64,000 nucleotides of DNA from Homalodisca vitripennis (lineage: Eukaryota > Arthropoda > Insecta > Hemiptera > Cicadellidae): the NCBI RefSeq assembly GCF_021130785.1, contig NC_060208.1:50879501-50943500 (forward strand), read 5' to 3'. The position numbers and the translations under genes are program-made. Below, one piece after another: positions 10,983-23,263 of this stretch (its first letter is position 1; each line of letters begins with the position of its first letter). The notes below the pieces were generated by a model. The model made no database searches, was not told the origin of the DNA, and saw nothing but the letters and a program-made list of their open reading frames with translations.

Positions 10983-13245
10983 ATGTTGCGTATTAACGAC
11001 AGTCCATTTTTAAAACCTGTAAAGCCTATTAGTGAATCATATTGTACAAGCGACCTCTAATTCACTTCATATTCCTTTTTACCACACATAGTTTTACTGA
11101 CGGAACACTAATACTCATCTATTCTGTTATCACCGATTCACAATATACAGAAAATTTGAAACTCCAGTCTTTAGATTTTGAAATTGTTTTATTAGCTACG
11201 AACTTCCCCTTCTAGAAACACCTTCTTTGCTACTCATTTTAATTGAAACGTTTAACTTCAAGCTGACCTTAATAAGCAAAGTTAGATAGCATTAATATTT
11301 TGCTTCCTTATATTCTAAAAGTATTTTAAATATTATGTTTAACTTTAGCATTTTGAACAGTACATCGAATACAAATTCGGTTTTAATTAAACTTATCAAG
11401 AATTAGTACATTAAATAGTATAATTTATTAAATCTTAAGTTAAAACTAAGTCACTTTTGTTGCCTAAACTTAAAAAACTGAAACGGTAAAAGAATTAAAC
11501 AAAATAGAGAGTTCTAATAAACTAATTCGCAGTTACTGTATGGTTTTAAGAGTTCATTTATAATGAACGAATGCTATATCATTTACAGGGTTCAATTGTT
11601 TATCCCAGTGAACAATGAAAATTGTCTGAAAAACTCTTTCACCTTCCCAATAATAAGTGAATTTAAATGTTTAAAACCACTGATGAGTTAAAGTGGAGAG
11701 ACATTTTAGTTTTTATTTACACTATATTAACTGCAGATTGATTTACCTTTTAGTAGAAAAGTAATGTAACGATCATGTGAAAATATTTGTGCCATAAAGG
11801 AATAGACAGGAAAAATGTCATCCATCTCTCTTTTGTCTGATGTGGTACAATAAAGCTGACGTGGCCAGATTGTATGGACATTTATCTTAGCCAAGTTCTG
11901 GTATACAACATGTTCTACGCCGTGTTTAGTGAAATCTGTGTTGCTTTTTTATTCTTCTGTTTAGTTTATATTCTATTATTAATGTATCAATAATCTATTA
12001 TTAATGAAGAACGAGATAATAAAGTGATAAAACCTTAATTCCAATACTAGATAAGATACTAATCTCTAAAAATAAGATACTAGGTAAGATAGAAGCAAAT
12101 TTTCAGTGGTTTTACGTATCACATTAAAATAAAATCTTACAAAAACTTAAAAGAAAATGTATGGGATATACTCGTATCAGTGTTATACACCATACTGTTC
12201 TCAGATAATTAACTTAACTTCCATAGTATATCAAGTGGTATGAGACTATAACATAATTCAAGCAGTTATTGATCTAAACCGACCACATCAAAGTACAAGG
12301 ATGGTTAACGTTTATTGCCTGTAGAAAAGTTTTAAATCCCAATAAGTAATATTTTTTTATTTTATCATGTATATCTAGTCGGATCGAATAGCCTATTAAA
12401 AACTAATTATTCACTGTATATATTTTGTACCAAAAATCTTTACTTTTGTTTAAAAATCTGCTTAAAAGCTTACAAATATGATACATTTTATTATTTACAG
12501 TACTTATTTTGTAAAATATAATTTTAAGAATATGAATTATTAATGTTAATGAATGTACATACTAGGACTACATGTTTAAATACGATATAAACTAAGGTTT
12601 TATTGAATTAATATTCCAACAGAAACATTGATTTTACGGAAATACTCAAAGACATTATCTTTTACAAAATACTATATAGTATTATCTAAAAATAAAGATT
12701 CTTTACCTATTTTACTGAACATCTATATGACATTACTGAACATCTGATTTTACTGAACATCTATATGACATTACTATTCATAAATTATTAGATTTAGATG
12801 TTTTTAAACGTGATGTATTCCGTATGGGATGTGGATCTTATGGATTTAATAACTCAGTAGAACGAAGAACTATAACGTGTGTTGGTTGAAGGTTTTGAAC
12901 CATATTTTACCATTACTGTATTAGGTTTTGGGAACTAATCTCTCATACCGATAAAAATAAGATTAAATCTATACATCCGAGTGAATGAAATATTGTGTGA
13001 AAGATATTGAGAGATGTCATATGGGAAACAGAACTAGAGATTAATTTTGCATGTTTAAACGTAAAAACAAGATATAGTGTTTATCATAAATGAGCGTATA
13101 AGACGATCCTCCTGAGTTTATCTGAGTTACCCATCAGATATAAACCATTGCTATAAATTTACATTCAATCCTTAAATTAATTACACTTCTAGACTATGAA
13201 CTTGTATGACAAGTCACTTTGTTTAGATATGTGATAATAAGTAGG
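10983..13245. other. Copy A right end, no gene recognised
   Basis: AT-rich sequence closely matched by copy B 25775-28039. Differences are scattered substitutions, a ~35-bp segment present only in copy B near 26930, and a rearranged short repeat of 'actgaacatctatatgacat' at 12715-12775. I see no exon, RNA gene or mobile element in it. Confidence 0.6.
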
Positions 13246-13479
13246 ACTTACAAAATTAGTATGGGAAACTAATAATTTTGTTACATGAAAATTCCTCGGG
13301 TTTCCAAAAATATTTAAAAAAAAGATTTATCCAGACAATCGAAATCAAATATTACTTTTATCAACACATTTAAACTGTTCATGTTTACTCGCATTAAGAC
13401 ATACGAATGTAAACCAACATAAAAAATAAAGTGATATCAAAATGGTTAATAAATTCAGAATAACTGTCTAATATTAGGA
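13246..13479. other. Spacer joining the two duplicated copies
   Basis: These 234 bp of AT-rich sequence lie between the end of copy A and the start of copy B. I found no match to them elsewhere in the window, neither after copy B (28040 onward) nor in the 30 bp before copy A. If the duplication is real this is filler or older flanking DNA. If it is an assembly of two alleles, this is where the contigs were joined. Confidence 0.7.
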
Positions 13480-14591
13480 AATATTAAAAAAGGAATAATT
13501 TAATACATGGCCTATCTAAAATCCCAATATGAAAAATCAAGAAATTCTTTTAATAATTCAGATGTAAAATATTCTTAATTATCCCTAAATTTTATTGTTA
13601 TAAAACCATCGGAAAACAATTTTTACATACAATAAGGTCGTAATAAAGAAAAAATTGTTTATACTTTATTTATACTACGTAAATTTCAATACGTTTTATA
13701 ATATAATTTCCATTTCTTTCATATTGGTATTTTCATCGCACGTGTTCCACCTCCTATATTCATAGGATATATAAAACACAAACCCTTGGAATATTCAATA
13801 AATACATGGTAAAACGTATTCTTCTTAATTTAGCGATGTAAGCATATGTAATTCAAAAATTCTAAACTTCTATTACACAATGTACGTAAATTTCCATAGA
13901 TTAAAACAGTTGAAATGATATATAACTGAAAAAAGAACTATTCATAACAAGTTCTCAGCCCTCTGTCTAAAATGGCAATGAAATTCTAGATCAAAGTTCT
14001 TATTTTTTCAAATATATCATTGCTGTGGTTTTAATGCAACTTATCTGAACATCTAAGAATATTATTTGTTCACACACATTCATAATACTTTAAACCGTTA
14101 ACCCACATAGCATCACTTCATTTATAAATAACGTTCTTGATATTCCTCTATGAAACACGTCTATTTCGTAATACATATAAACATTGACAATTTTGCTGCA
14201 CATTACAACAGTTAAAAGCTTACATCTACAAAGTACATATCACAGTTCACAGTTCATAAACTCTTTATTCATTATAATGTAAGATCACAATTCATTGTCC
14301 CAATGCACCCTGCAAGGTGCGTGCGGGAACCAAAACTAAATAATTGTGTGTCCATTTACTGTTGACTTGCTGCATTTTCCTGTTATGATATTTTTATTAA
14401 TGAAAATATGACCTGTCTATGTTGTAAACAATACACTTTCTCTGTTTTACAGTTTTTATGATTACATTTGGCTACTGAAATAAAAAAAAAAATTATATTC
14501 AACCTGAATTAACACAACACAACCGCATACATACACATGAATCATACGCATTTGCATAAACATACATATATGACACTACAATAAATAACTA

Positions 14592-14755
14592 TTATATAAA
14601 CTATGAGAATGTACAACGGATATAAACTATTGAAAATGTATAACAATATAAACTATGAAAATGTATAACAATATAAATTATGAAAATGTATAGCAATATA
14701 AACTATGAAAACGTGTGACAGTATAAAATATGAAAATATATAACAATATAATATA
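14592..14755. repeat. 24-25 bp minisatellite, copy B
   Basis: The same array as at 1505-1640, with one additional 'aaactatgaaaatgtataac' unit near its start. The units show the same internal variants in the same order, so the array predates the duplication and then changed by one unit. Confidence 0.8.
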
Positions 14756-17483
14756 AATAACAATGAAACAATAACCAACAAGACACGTATACAACCAATA
14801 AATTAACAAGCAAACCAATAACTAAACATTCATCTTAAAATGCAGTACAGAAATACAACAAATAAAACTACAATATATTATCAAAATATTTAACGTACTA
14901 CCAATTATAGATTTATATATTAAGCATATGGTAACATAACCTATAGAAATGGATGAAATCTTTATTCAGGGATGTTGTCCCGTAATAAACGATATTGCTT
15001 TCATTTTGACCTTGGGGATTTTTTTCAAAAATTAATTCATTGCCGCGATCCATAATGAAACGATTAAAATAAACTTGGACCCAGGTAGCACAACTGACGT
15101 TTAGAACTACTTTTAGAAAAAAAATTATTTCCAATTGTAAAAATTGAGCACTGCGGATTTAGTCTGTTTGCAGTTTATATAATTTTAAATTGATTTATGT
15201 ATTTTATGGATATGCATTAACGAACAAAGGTTATACAAGTGATTAAAGTTCAATATATTTTTTTTTATTTCAAAATATAACTCATTCTATCCATCAGACG
15301 ACGTGTCATTGACCCCTTGTCGACAGGTCAGGACGATGTGACCCTTAGTGGAGGTGTCACATGCTTTCTCCGAGTTTCTTAGTCGCTCTTCCCTCTTCAG
15401 TTTTACAGCAATCAGTGGTAAAGATTCCCGACGTTTATAGAGATTTTCGACCCTCGAGTGTTTGTGTGTTTCAACATTTTATAAAAAATGTTAAGAAATA
15501 TAAAAAAGGTAAATGTATTAAATAAACACAATAAAGAACAATATAACCATAAAATATAAACACAGGATATAAAAATAAATGCCGGATCGTAAGCGAATGT
15601 TTATTTTGAAAATATATTTTCAATGGAGTTTAATTTAGAAAATTATGCTATAGTCCTAATTATAATACTTATACTTGGTTATCCTTGCCAAAGTCATAGC
15701 TTAAAATTTTACTTTGGCGATTATTACCAAGAATTTTCATATCATAGTGTCGTATCACAGTGTTCATCTTTTTTATCAAGAAACTATTCTTCCGAATAAA
15801 TCTTTTTTGATGCCAGGAGATATTTTTTTAAGCATGATACATTTTTGTTGCCTACAGGCATTGTGTATAATATGTGAAAAGACTGATCTATTTATGGAGA
15901 AAACCACCAGAACAGGATCGAATAAATTATTTGACAGACAAAGTGGAATGTAAATGGCGCTAAAACTCCTCTTCTCAGATAAAATGGCTTTCAGGATTCT
16001 TTGTGCTACTTTAATATTGAAGAAGTCAAAATGGGGACTTTACGAGATACTGGCCCACGCTCAGTTTATGGCTTTTAACTTAATTTTCTTTACGTTTAAC
16101 CTGTAAATATTTGCAAAAAGTACATTAGTAAACAATTTATGTTAATTTTAGACCACCAATTTTAAAACTGGTTAAGAATGTTAATTTTTTTTAATACGAT
16201 ACTTTAAATTCTTCAGTTTATTGTAGGTTTTTTTTTATTAACATACTTTGTATTCGAAATTATTGAATTGTAAGTAACGACAATATCGTATTTTTAATTA
16301 GAAGTTAATGTTATTTTCATTGATTATAAATTCGATGCAACTTGCGTCAAATATTACCGAATAAACTGTAAAATACTTGTAACAACTACAGGTTACAATC
16401 GTATAGTGATCGACAATTTAAAATCGTACCGTATGGTTAAGTAAATGAAAAGCTTTCATAAAGGTTTCATATGGAAAGGCGCATGAGTACGCCAGGCTTG
16501 GAACCTTCGTCGGTGTTTCCATGGAGCTGACCTCTATCCTTGTTTTGGTTGATGATTGGTTAGTGACGCTGTGAAATTAAATTTTCGTTTCTGAATGGAG
16601 TTTTATTTAATGTGTGTTAATATATTGCACGGAAATATTGTTTTAAGTGTTGTCTCTCCTGTTAAAACACGTAGATATTTTTGCATAAACGAGTAAACTA
16701 AATAAACCATATATAATATAAATGTATGTTCAATATGACTCTGTTAATAAAAATAATAGCTTTGAAGCCCTGGAAGTTCGTAATTGATTACCCAATAACT
16801 GTCACAATGACTGAATGACCAATCCGAATAATTTTGCAGATGGATATCCAACCATTTAATTTTTTCCATAGCAAATTTAAATATTTATTTATTTATTTGA
16901 TTGCTTAAAATTACAGGAAAATCAAAAACATTTTAGTTTAATTTACATTTGCTTCACGGGTTAAAACAGTGACTTGATCTACTTTAATATTAATAGATTT
17001 ATATTTCTGGTTTATCAATTTTTCCATGCTACCTTAAAGTACAAGCTCTCACTGTATATATTACAAAACTCGCACATAATTAAAAGTAAAAATGATCTGG
17101 CCTCTTCTGTACAAACCTTAAAAACTAGAACATTAAATTTGGTAAAATGGTCCGTTCAAGTATAACTTTGTTAGTTTATTGTCATATTTTGTTTTTTTAT
17201 TGAGTTCTTATGTATGGTTAAGACTGTGTGTTAGGTCTTGACACTTAGAATACACAATAGAACAATAGGAATATAAACAAGAAGGAAAGATATTTCTGTT
17301 TCTTGAAACGATTTTTTTTAATTCTGTTATTGTTACAACTAATCTATTTCAATGATAAACGCTGCAGTATACTCTATTTCCTTTTTATACAACGGGAGAA
17401 ATATTGCTAAAGATATTGCATCTCAAAATGTGTTCATAGTCCAGTACCTGCTCAAGAGTTCGTTTTAATTTTGTTTAGAAGAT
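14756..17483. other. Copy B left part, no gene recognised
   Basis: Matches copy A 1641-4793 apart from small indels and the deletion at 16571-16572. An additional ~20 bp ('ttcgtcggtgtttccatgg', about 16505-16523) occurs only here. A plus-strand frame at 15714-15953 and a small one at 15954-16106 are open here, but their copy A counterparts are shifted by one-base indels. Confidence 0.55.
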
Positions 17484-17796
17484 GAATGAATGAATGAATT
17501 GATTTATTTCCCTAATATATGTACAATATTACAATACAATCTGTACAATTAACTTCTAAATTTTTACAATACCGAACGAAGTTTGAAATGTGAACAAAGA
17601 ATAAGAAATAATCATCATAGAATAAACAACATAAAATAAACATCATAAAAATAACATCATGTATAAAAACATTGTCCTCGGGAAATGAGCCTGAATGGGC
17701 TATGATGCCTGTGCGCAGACTTGAGTTGCTCACGCCTGAAGAAATAACGTACTGGATATAATAAAAAAAATGAATATAAATATAGTACAAAATAAT

Positions 17797-17870
17797 ACAC
17801 CATTACACACCACACACATACATACACACACACATACATATATGCATATATGCATGCACATACACATGCG
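17797..17870. repeat. CA/TA-rich simple repeat in the LINE-1 3' region
   Basis: Alternating 'cacaca', 'cataca' and 'tatgca' units in the 3' untranslated part of the LINE. Open frames crossing it on the minus strand (rich in V, C and Y) are artefacts of the repeat. Confidence 0.8.
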
Positions 17871-18062
17871 AATATGAAATGAATATATTAAAAAGAAAAA
17901 AACCGCGTAATTTTGATTTGTACATGTTTTAAAGCATTGAATATTATTAATTTTAAAACATATACATATTAGCAACAATGGTAATTAAGCAGGGTCACCG
18001 CAGATTATAATAGGTTAGTGATAATGAATGATGATGGGATAGGAGTGGTGGCTGTTTACATG

Positions 18063-20358
18063 TCAAACTGTCCGCCCGTAGTTCGTAGACAGCACTGCCT
18101 CGGCCTCCTCAATAGACAATGATAATAACCACTGGTTAACTTTCCTTTTGAAAATAATTGTAGAAATTTCATTGAAAAAACTAAAATTTGGAAACTGTTT
18201 AATCATATTTATAAAAAGCACGTGAGCTAGATAGTATGAGTTGGTGTTAGAATAAGATTTAGTTAATTGCAGTGGTAGAATTCCTGTTGATCTAGAATAA
18301 CGTGTGTTATGGGTGTGTTGAGTTCTTACAAATAAATCATTTAAATTTTTATACATATGTATTAAAAGAGATTTTATAAAAAGTTGTCTTATTGTAAACA
18401 TTTTAGTTTCATGAAATAAAATGGATGTTGAAAACCTATGACATTTTTTAAAAGCTACTTTCAAAATTGATTTCTGAACCGTAAAAAGAGGATCAAGATT
18501 TGATTTATAAGCTGCCCCCCCCCAAGAAATTATCCCAAATGCAAAAAGAGATTGCACGTATGCATAATATACTATTTCCATTTCTTGAACAGCAAGAATA
18601 TCTCTAAGGTTCTTAAAGGCAAAGATATACTTTCGGGTCTTTTGTTTGAGATATTCAATATGATCTGACCATTTCAAACGGAAATCTAAAATAACGCCAA
18701 GATATTTATACGAGTTTATTTTTTCGATTGCTTCGCAAATACAGGTACTGTTACTATGATTTCCACAATTATGTATGATCAGATTTCCTAAGACATAATC
18801 CGACTGAGGATTCAAAGGAATTGGAATAAATTTTGTTTTAGTTATATTTAAGGAAAGGACATTCTGATCAAACCACTTTTTCAGTAACATTAAATCACTT
18901 AATGCTTCTCGTCTCACATCCGCCCATATATTTCCTTTCAGAAAAATAAGTGTGTCGTCGACAAATAATGTTATTTTTCCGTTTAAATTTAGCTTGGCAA
19001 TATTATTTATATATAATAAGAACAGAATTGGCCCAAGTGTACTCCCTTGAACTACACCGTAGTCTACATTAATCGCATCGCTACTAACATTACAAATTGA
19101 GACATATTGTTTTCTATTGGTAAAATAACTTTGAAACCAAGTAAGGGCCATGCCCCTAACACCTTATTGTTCTAATTTATTCATTAACTTATTTCTATCA
19201 ACAGAGTCAAAGGCTTTTTTGAGGTCTAAAAAGATTAGTATTGATTTTTTGTTTTCTGATATTGCATTATTTAATTCTTTATTTAAATCAAACAATGCAT
19301 CCGAAATACTCCTGTCGTCTAAACCCATACTGACACTGAGAAAGTACATTATTTACCTGGAGAAAGTGTACGAGCTTTTCCTTAACTACCTTCTCCAGTA
19401 CCTTAGCAAAGACACTCAAGAGGAATATCGGACGGAAGTTGTTTTTGTCAGTAAAGCTGTTTGACTTGTGCAAAGGGTACACTTTAGCCAACTTAAAATT
19501 GACAGGGAATATTCCCTGGGTAATACTTAAATTGATCAAGTATAGCAGTGGTTTCATAAAAGTGCTTAAATTGTCCTTGAGGACCCGTGCAGAAACGCCA
19601 TCATGACCCGGGGCAGAGCCTCCACGTAAATTTGTCACGTGCCGTATTATGTCCAGTTCTGTCACCGTACCGGTACGTAACGTAAATGTCGCATCCAGTC
19701 TATAGTCGCTATCGCTCACCACTGGGTCCCCCACCGGGTTAATTGTATCGGCTAACGATTTCCCAACAGACGCAAAATAATTATTGAAATCATTTGCTAC
19801 TTCAGTAATTTTATCGTTAGTAATGTTTGAATTTGTCGGCAGAAACTTTCGTATTGGAAATGTGTCCCTTGTTTGCACCCTACCCGCCAATTCATTTACT
19901 ATTCCCCAAAACATTTTAGAGTCTTTTCTGTTTTCAGTAATTTTAGAACGATAATATTCTCTCTTAGCGTGTTTTAATGATGTGCTTAGAGTTTGTCTAT
20001 AGTTGTGGTAATAATGTTTTAATGACACATTAAAAGGTTGTTTTTTAATTCTTTTACTTAGCTTATCCCTCGCTCTTATTGAACAAATCAATCCCGCAGA
20101 TATCCAAGGCTTAAGTTTCTTAGATCTAGTAGATATTTTATTACTTAACTTTGTTGCATTCTCGATTGATTTCTGTACTATATCGTTAAATAGTGTGGAA
20201 CAAGTATTGACCTCCAAGGACTCAAGTACGGGTTCCCAGTGGGCGCGTGTCAGGTTGTCAGCAAGTAACATTCGGTCTACGTACGTAGCTGTATCAGTCT
20301 GTGTCTTATTACTGACATTAGGTCCGGTTATTGTCAAAACATTGCTGTAATGGACAGC
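18063..20358 (-). pseudogene. Non-LTR reverse transcriptase, truncated and broken (LINE-1 copy)
   Basis: The reading frame enters from the truncated 5' end at 20358 in the linker after the endonuclease. It then runs through 'HVTNLRGGSAPGHDGVSARV' and 'NNFRPIFLLSVFAKVLEKVV', standard N-terminal motifs of the reverse transcriptase. Near 19320, just after QYGFRR, a one-base change shifts the frame into 'SISDALFDLNKEL' and 'LDLKKAFDSVDRNKLMNKL'. An in-frame TAA at 19161-19163 replaces an expected tyrosine codon before GVRGMALTWF. Downstream are 'GVVQGSTLGPILFLLYIN' and the catalytic box, which reads FVDD (18954-18965) where the family normally has YADD. The C-terminal region continues to a stop near 18063. 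No endonuclease or ORF1 remains. It is clearly a dead copy, though only lightly damaged and so fairly young. Confidence 0.92.
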
Positions 20359-21694
20359 AGATTGGGTGATATGGATGGTAATAATTAATATTTGACTGAA
20401 TTTAATAGTTTGATAGTAATTAATTGTGTGATAGAATAGGACACATGTGCTGGAACTCTTCATGTCGGATATACCGCCGTTCAATACGTGTGTGTTTTTG
20501 GGAAAATATGTTTACAATGCATGTTTCAACATCGAACATTGTATGTCTGATGGTGGTATGTATTACATATACGTGCTTTCTACAATATTACAGTCTTTCT
20601 TTACTCACACATACCAAATAAAATTCCGTTACAAACCGTATTTATTTCAGCTACTAATGTGTTATATGTGTAAACCGCAACATACTTTCAAATTGTTGCT
20701 TTTAAACCATCTTTGATTCGGATAGTTTAAATTTAGTGACCTGTTGTAGCCAAGTTATGCATAATGTCTTAGCCTATTGTAATATTTTCGATTACTGATT
20801 TTAAAACAACTATCAGTAAGGCATAAGATTTGTTAATGTACAACCCATATTATAATATTTTTATGTTTAATTCTTACCATTAACTTCAATAAGGTATAAA
20901 AAGTAATTAAAAGTGATAGAAACGAATTAAATAATAATACGATAACGCTTGTGTTTAATTTGCAGGAATTACTGTAGTCTAAAAAAAAATAATAAACAAG
21001 TTCCATGTACTGTTCGTGAGGTATCAATGATTGTTAGAAGGATGGTTTGGAGACAGCAACCCTATTTTTCTATTTCAGGTGTACTGCTTTATAATAGCTA
21101 ATTCTCCACAGCATAGTAATATTATGTTTAATTTTTATTTTTTAGCTGTAAAAACGTTTAAAAGCACAAGCAGTTCAGTGTTGTGCGTAGGGTAGCAGAT
21201 GGTTTTGTATGGTGGGTCGAGAGACCACAGTACGGTTGTATTGTGCTGTGTAATAGCTAGGATTGGTGAGGGGTATGAAGGGTTGTAGTTAGGGTTTGGA
21301 GACCGTAATCCTCTTACATCGACCCACACAGTAACGGGTGTGTTGGACAAAAGTATATTGTATAAATGTTATGACCGTAGACATGTTACATATTCTATAA
21401 CAATCTATAAAGCAGTATACATAAAACTTGAAAAACTAAATGCTGTCAGTTTAATAAAGAAAAGACTATTACATGCAAATCTAATGGTGATTGCTAATGT
21501 GTACGTATGTTTGTAACTCACGTAAAAACTAATGGACCAATTGTACTGCAATCTTTATTTTAAGCTTTTCTGCAACCCCTGACGGGGACAGAGTAAGAAA
21601 ATAAAATCCACGGGTAACAGCTATTTATTTAAAAAGGAGATAAAATATACGTTTTTTCCGTTTATTAAAAGTGATATACAACATAATTAATATA

Positions 21695-21765
21695 CAGGGT
21701 GTTCATTACTGGACTTACATTTTAAAAGGATTTTGTTAAATTGTAAGTAACCCACATTTTACACC
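21695..21765. mobile_element. Terminus of a cagggtg-family element, copy B
   Basis: Copy B counterpart of the terminus at 6490, here without the MITE beside it. Copy B retains about 20 bp ('taagtaacccac' region) that copy A lacks just inside the end. No right terminus was found. Confidence 0.4.
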
Positions 21766-22828
21766 CCTAAAATGTAAGGAACATTTTCCAATTTTTCGTT
21801 ACATAACCCAAAATTACAAGTTTGGGTGGACAAGGGTAGGTTTTGTTCAATTTTTGAATGTAAAAATAGGACTTTTTGCATTTAATTTTAAGAGCTGATG
21901 AATGTGGCATAAATTTAGACTTTAGAGACAGAAAATGTACAGCCAAGACCGCCAGCACACCTAGGTCAAATGATTAACTTTGTACTTTGTATGATTACTT
22001 TGTTGATGGTGTGTAACAAATGTTACATATTCTTAAAATGTAAATTTGATTGGATTATCTATCAGTATTTTATTGGAGGCTAAACCAACCATTATGTCTT
22101 TTGCTCTCTGCAATATTTAATACTTCAATTTTGCATACGGGCTGCATTTTACGCACTTTGCTGTGTTTTTCAAATTAATTTGTGTTAATTCTAGTTTACT
22201 AGTTACTAGCTGTTAGGCACGCGTGTACTATTATTACTGTATATAACTTTATTGCCCTAACAATTCTAGCATGGCATAACACTATTGAAACACAATCATC
22301 ATAAAATCACAAACATAATGTACTTAAATAAATAAAAATATAATTATTTAAATATACTTTTATGAAAAAAGATAAAGATAACAAATGAAGATGGGTTCAT
22401 TTATTGCTTCAACTTAACAAAGCTTCTAACTCTGGTGATTGAATATATCGTATACCACTTTTATGTATACATTACGTGCCACTTAACAGGGATGAATCAT
22501 TTCAAGAATATATATTATTTCATTCACGAGATGCCCTGTGGTCACATAGACAGGAAGACATCATAAAGAAAATTCATTTGTAATTTCCCCCATAATACAA
22601 ATAAGAAATTGTGTCAGTCTACTTGTAACATGGTTTGTAATAATAAAATATCTCTATTAACTATGTACACTGATATCAGATTTTGTCACCAACGATTTAA
22701 ATTGGTTTTCACATTATTTTTCTTTTACTGTGTGAATAGTCTACATGTGTTAATATGCTAATGTAAAAATCTCATATGATTCTACTCAATGTTTTGGTTA
22801 CCCATAAGACAAATTTAATAATATTTGC

Positions 22829-23033
22829 TAACGCTCAGCCAAATCCCATGGAATGGCATGCAACATCAACAAAGTCAGTGTTGCTAATATTTAAAAGAAG
22901 CTTCATAAAAAATTTCAAGTCTATAGATCAATTTGTTTTTTTAGATATCGTATAGAGAGATATATTGCTAGGTATACAGAAACTACATAGTCCCAGGCCC
23001 AACGGTTACAGGATTTACTAACGCTCAGCCAAC
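22829..23033. repeat. Dispersed repeat bounded by a 15-bp direct repeat, copy B
   Basis: The copy B counterpart of 10038-10241, with the same 'ctaacgctcagccaa' at both ends and only a few substitutions and one-base indels inside. Confidence 0.6.
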
Positions 23034-23263
23034 CAAGGTTATTTACTTAACTTAAATCTTACTCTTGAATATTTTGGTTTTTATTTATTTCCTCTACTGA
23101 GCTTATTTCAAGAACATTATCTACACATCATCTTTGCGGTAAAGTCACATGAAGTTCTTGCTGTGGACGCTCATAGCAAAATAGAAGGATTTGTCACAAC
23201 ACGCAATAAGACAATAATGTATCCAATACCGTACTTACACTCAGAGCGATGACAAGCTTTATA

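Larger units (their letters stand above)
31..13245. repeat. Large direct duplication, copy A (13.2 kb)
   Basis: The segment recurs in the same orientation at about 13480-28039. Similarity starts near 'gaaaatattaaaaaagg' (31) and ends at 'gataataagtagg' (13245), after which the copies diverge completely. Only 30 bp of the window precede the left edge, so that boundary is provisional. In the stretch around 11140-11960 I see only a handful of substitutions against copy B, while 1-2400 shows more differences, many of them one-base indels in A/T runs. Copy A carries a MITE, a mariner-like element and two segments of 370-470 bp that copy B lacks, and it lacks both LINEs of copy B. It could be a genuine segmental duplication or an uncollapsed second haplotype. 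Confidence 0.95.
17484..20358 (-). mobile_element. LINE-1 copy: 5'-truncated Jockey/CR1-group retrotransposon
   Basis: A 2.9-kb insertion on the minus strand, absent from copy A, whose intact site reads 'tttagaagattgggtg' near 4796-4811. Comparing filled and empty sites gives a 4-bp target-site duplication 'agat' (17480-17483 and 20359-20362). The 3' end has a (TTCA)n microsatellite tail (plus strand 'gaatgaatgaatgaat'), as in several non-LTR clades that end in short tandem repeats instead of poly(A). The 5' part, including the APE endonuclease, is missing, as expected from incomplete target-primed reverse transcription. The 3' untranslated part (17484-18062) contains a CA/TA-rich stretch at 17797-17870. 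Confidence 0.93.
20363..23238. other. Copy B middle part, no gene recognised
   Basis: Corresponds to copy A 4796-6145, 6488-7179 and 9664-10446. It includes the empty sites for the MITE (near 21690) and the mariner-like element (near 22465). About 75 bp at 21937-22015 are present only here. A minus-strand frame at 21135-21350 is shared with copy A 5516-5776 but differs mostly by replacement changes. Confidence 0.55.

Noticed and set aside
17512..17978. Several overlapping minus-strand frames rich in C, V and Y
   Set aside because: They lie in the LINE 3' untranslated part and its CA/TA repeat.
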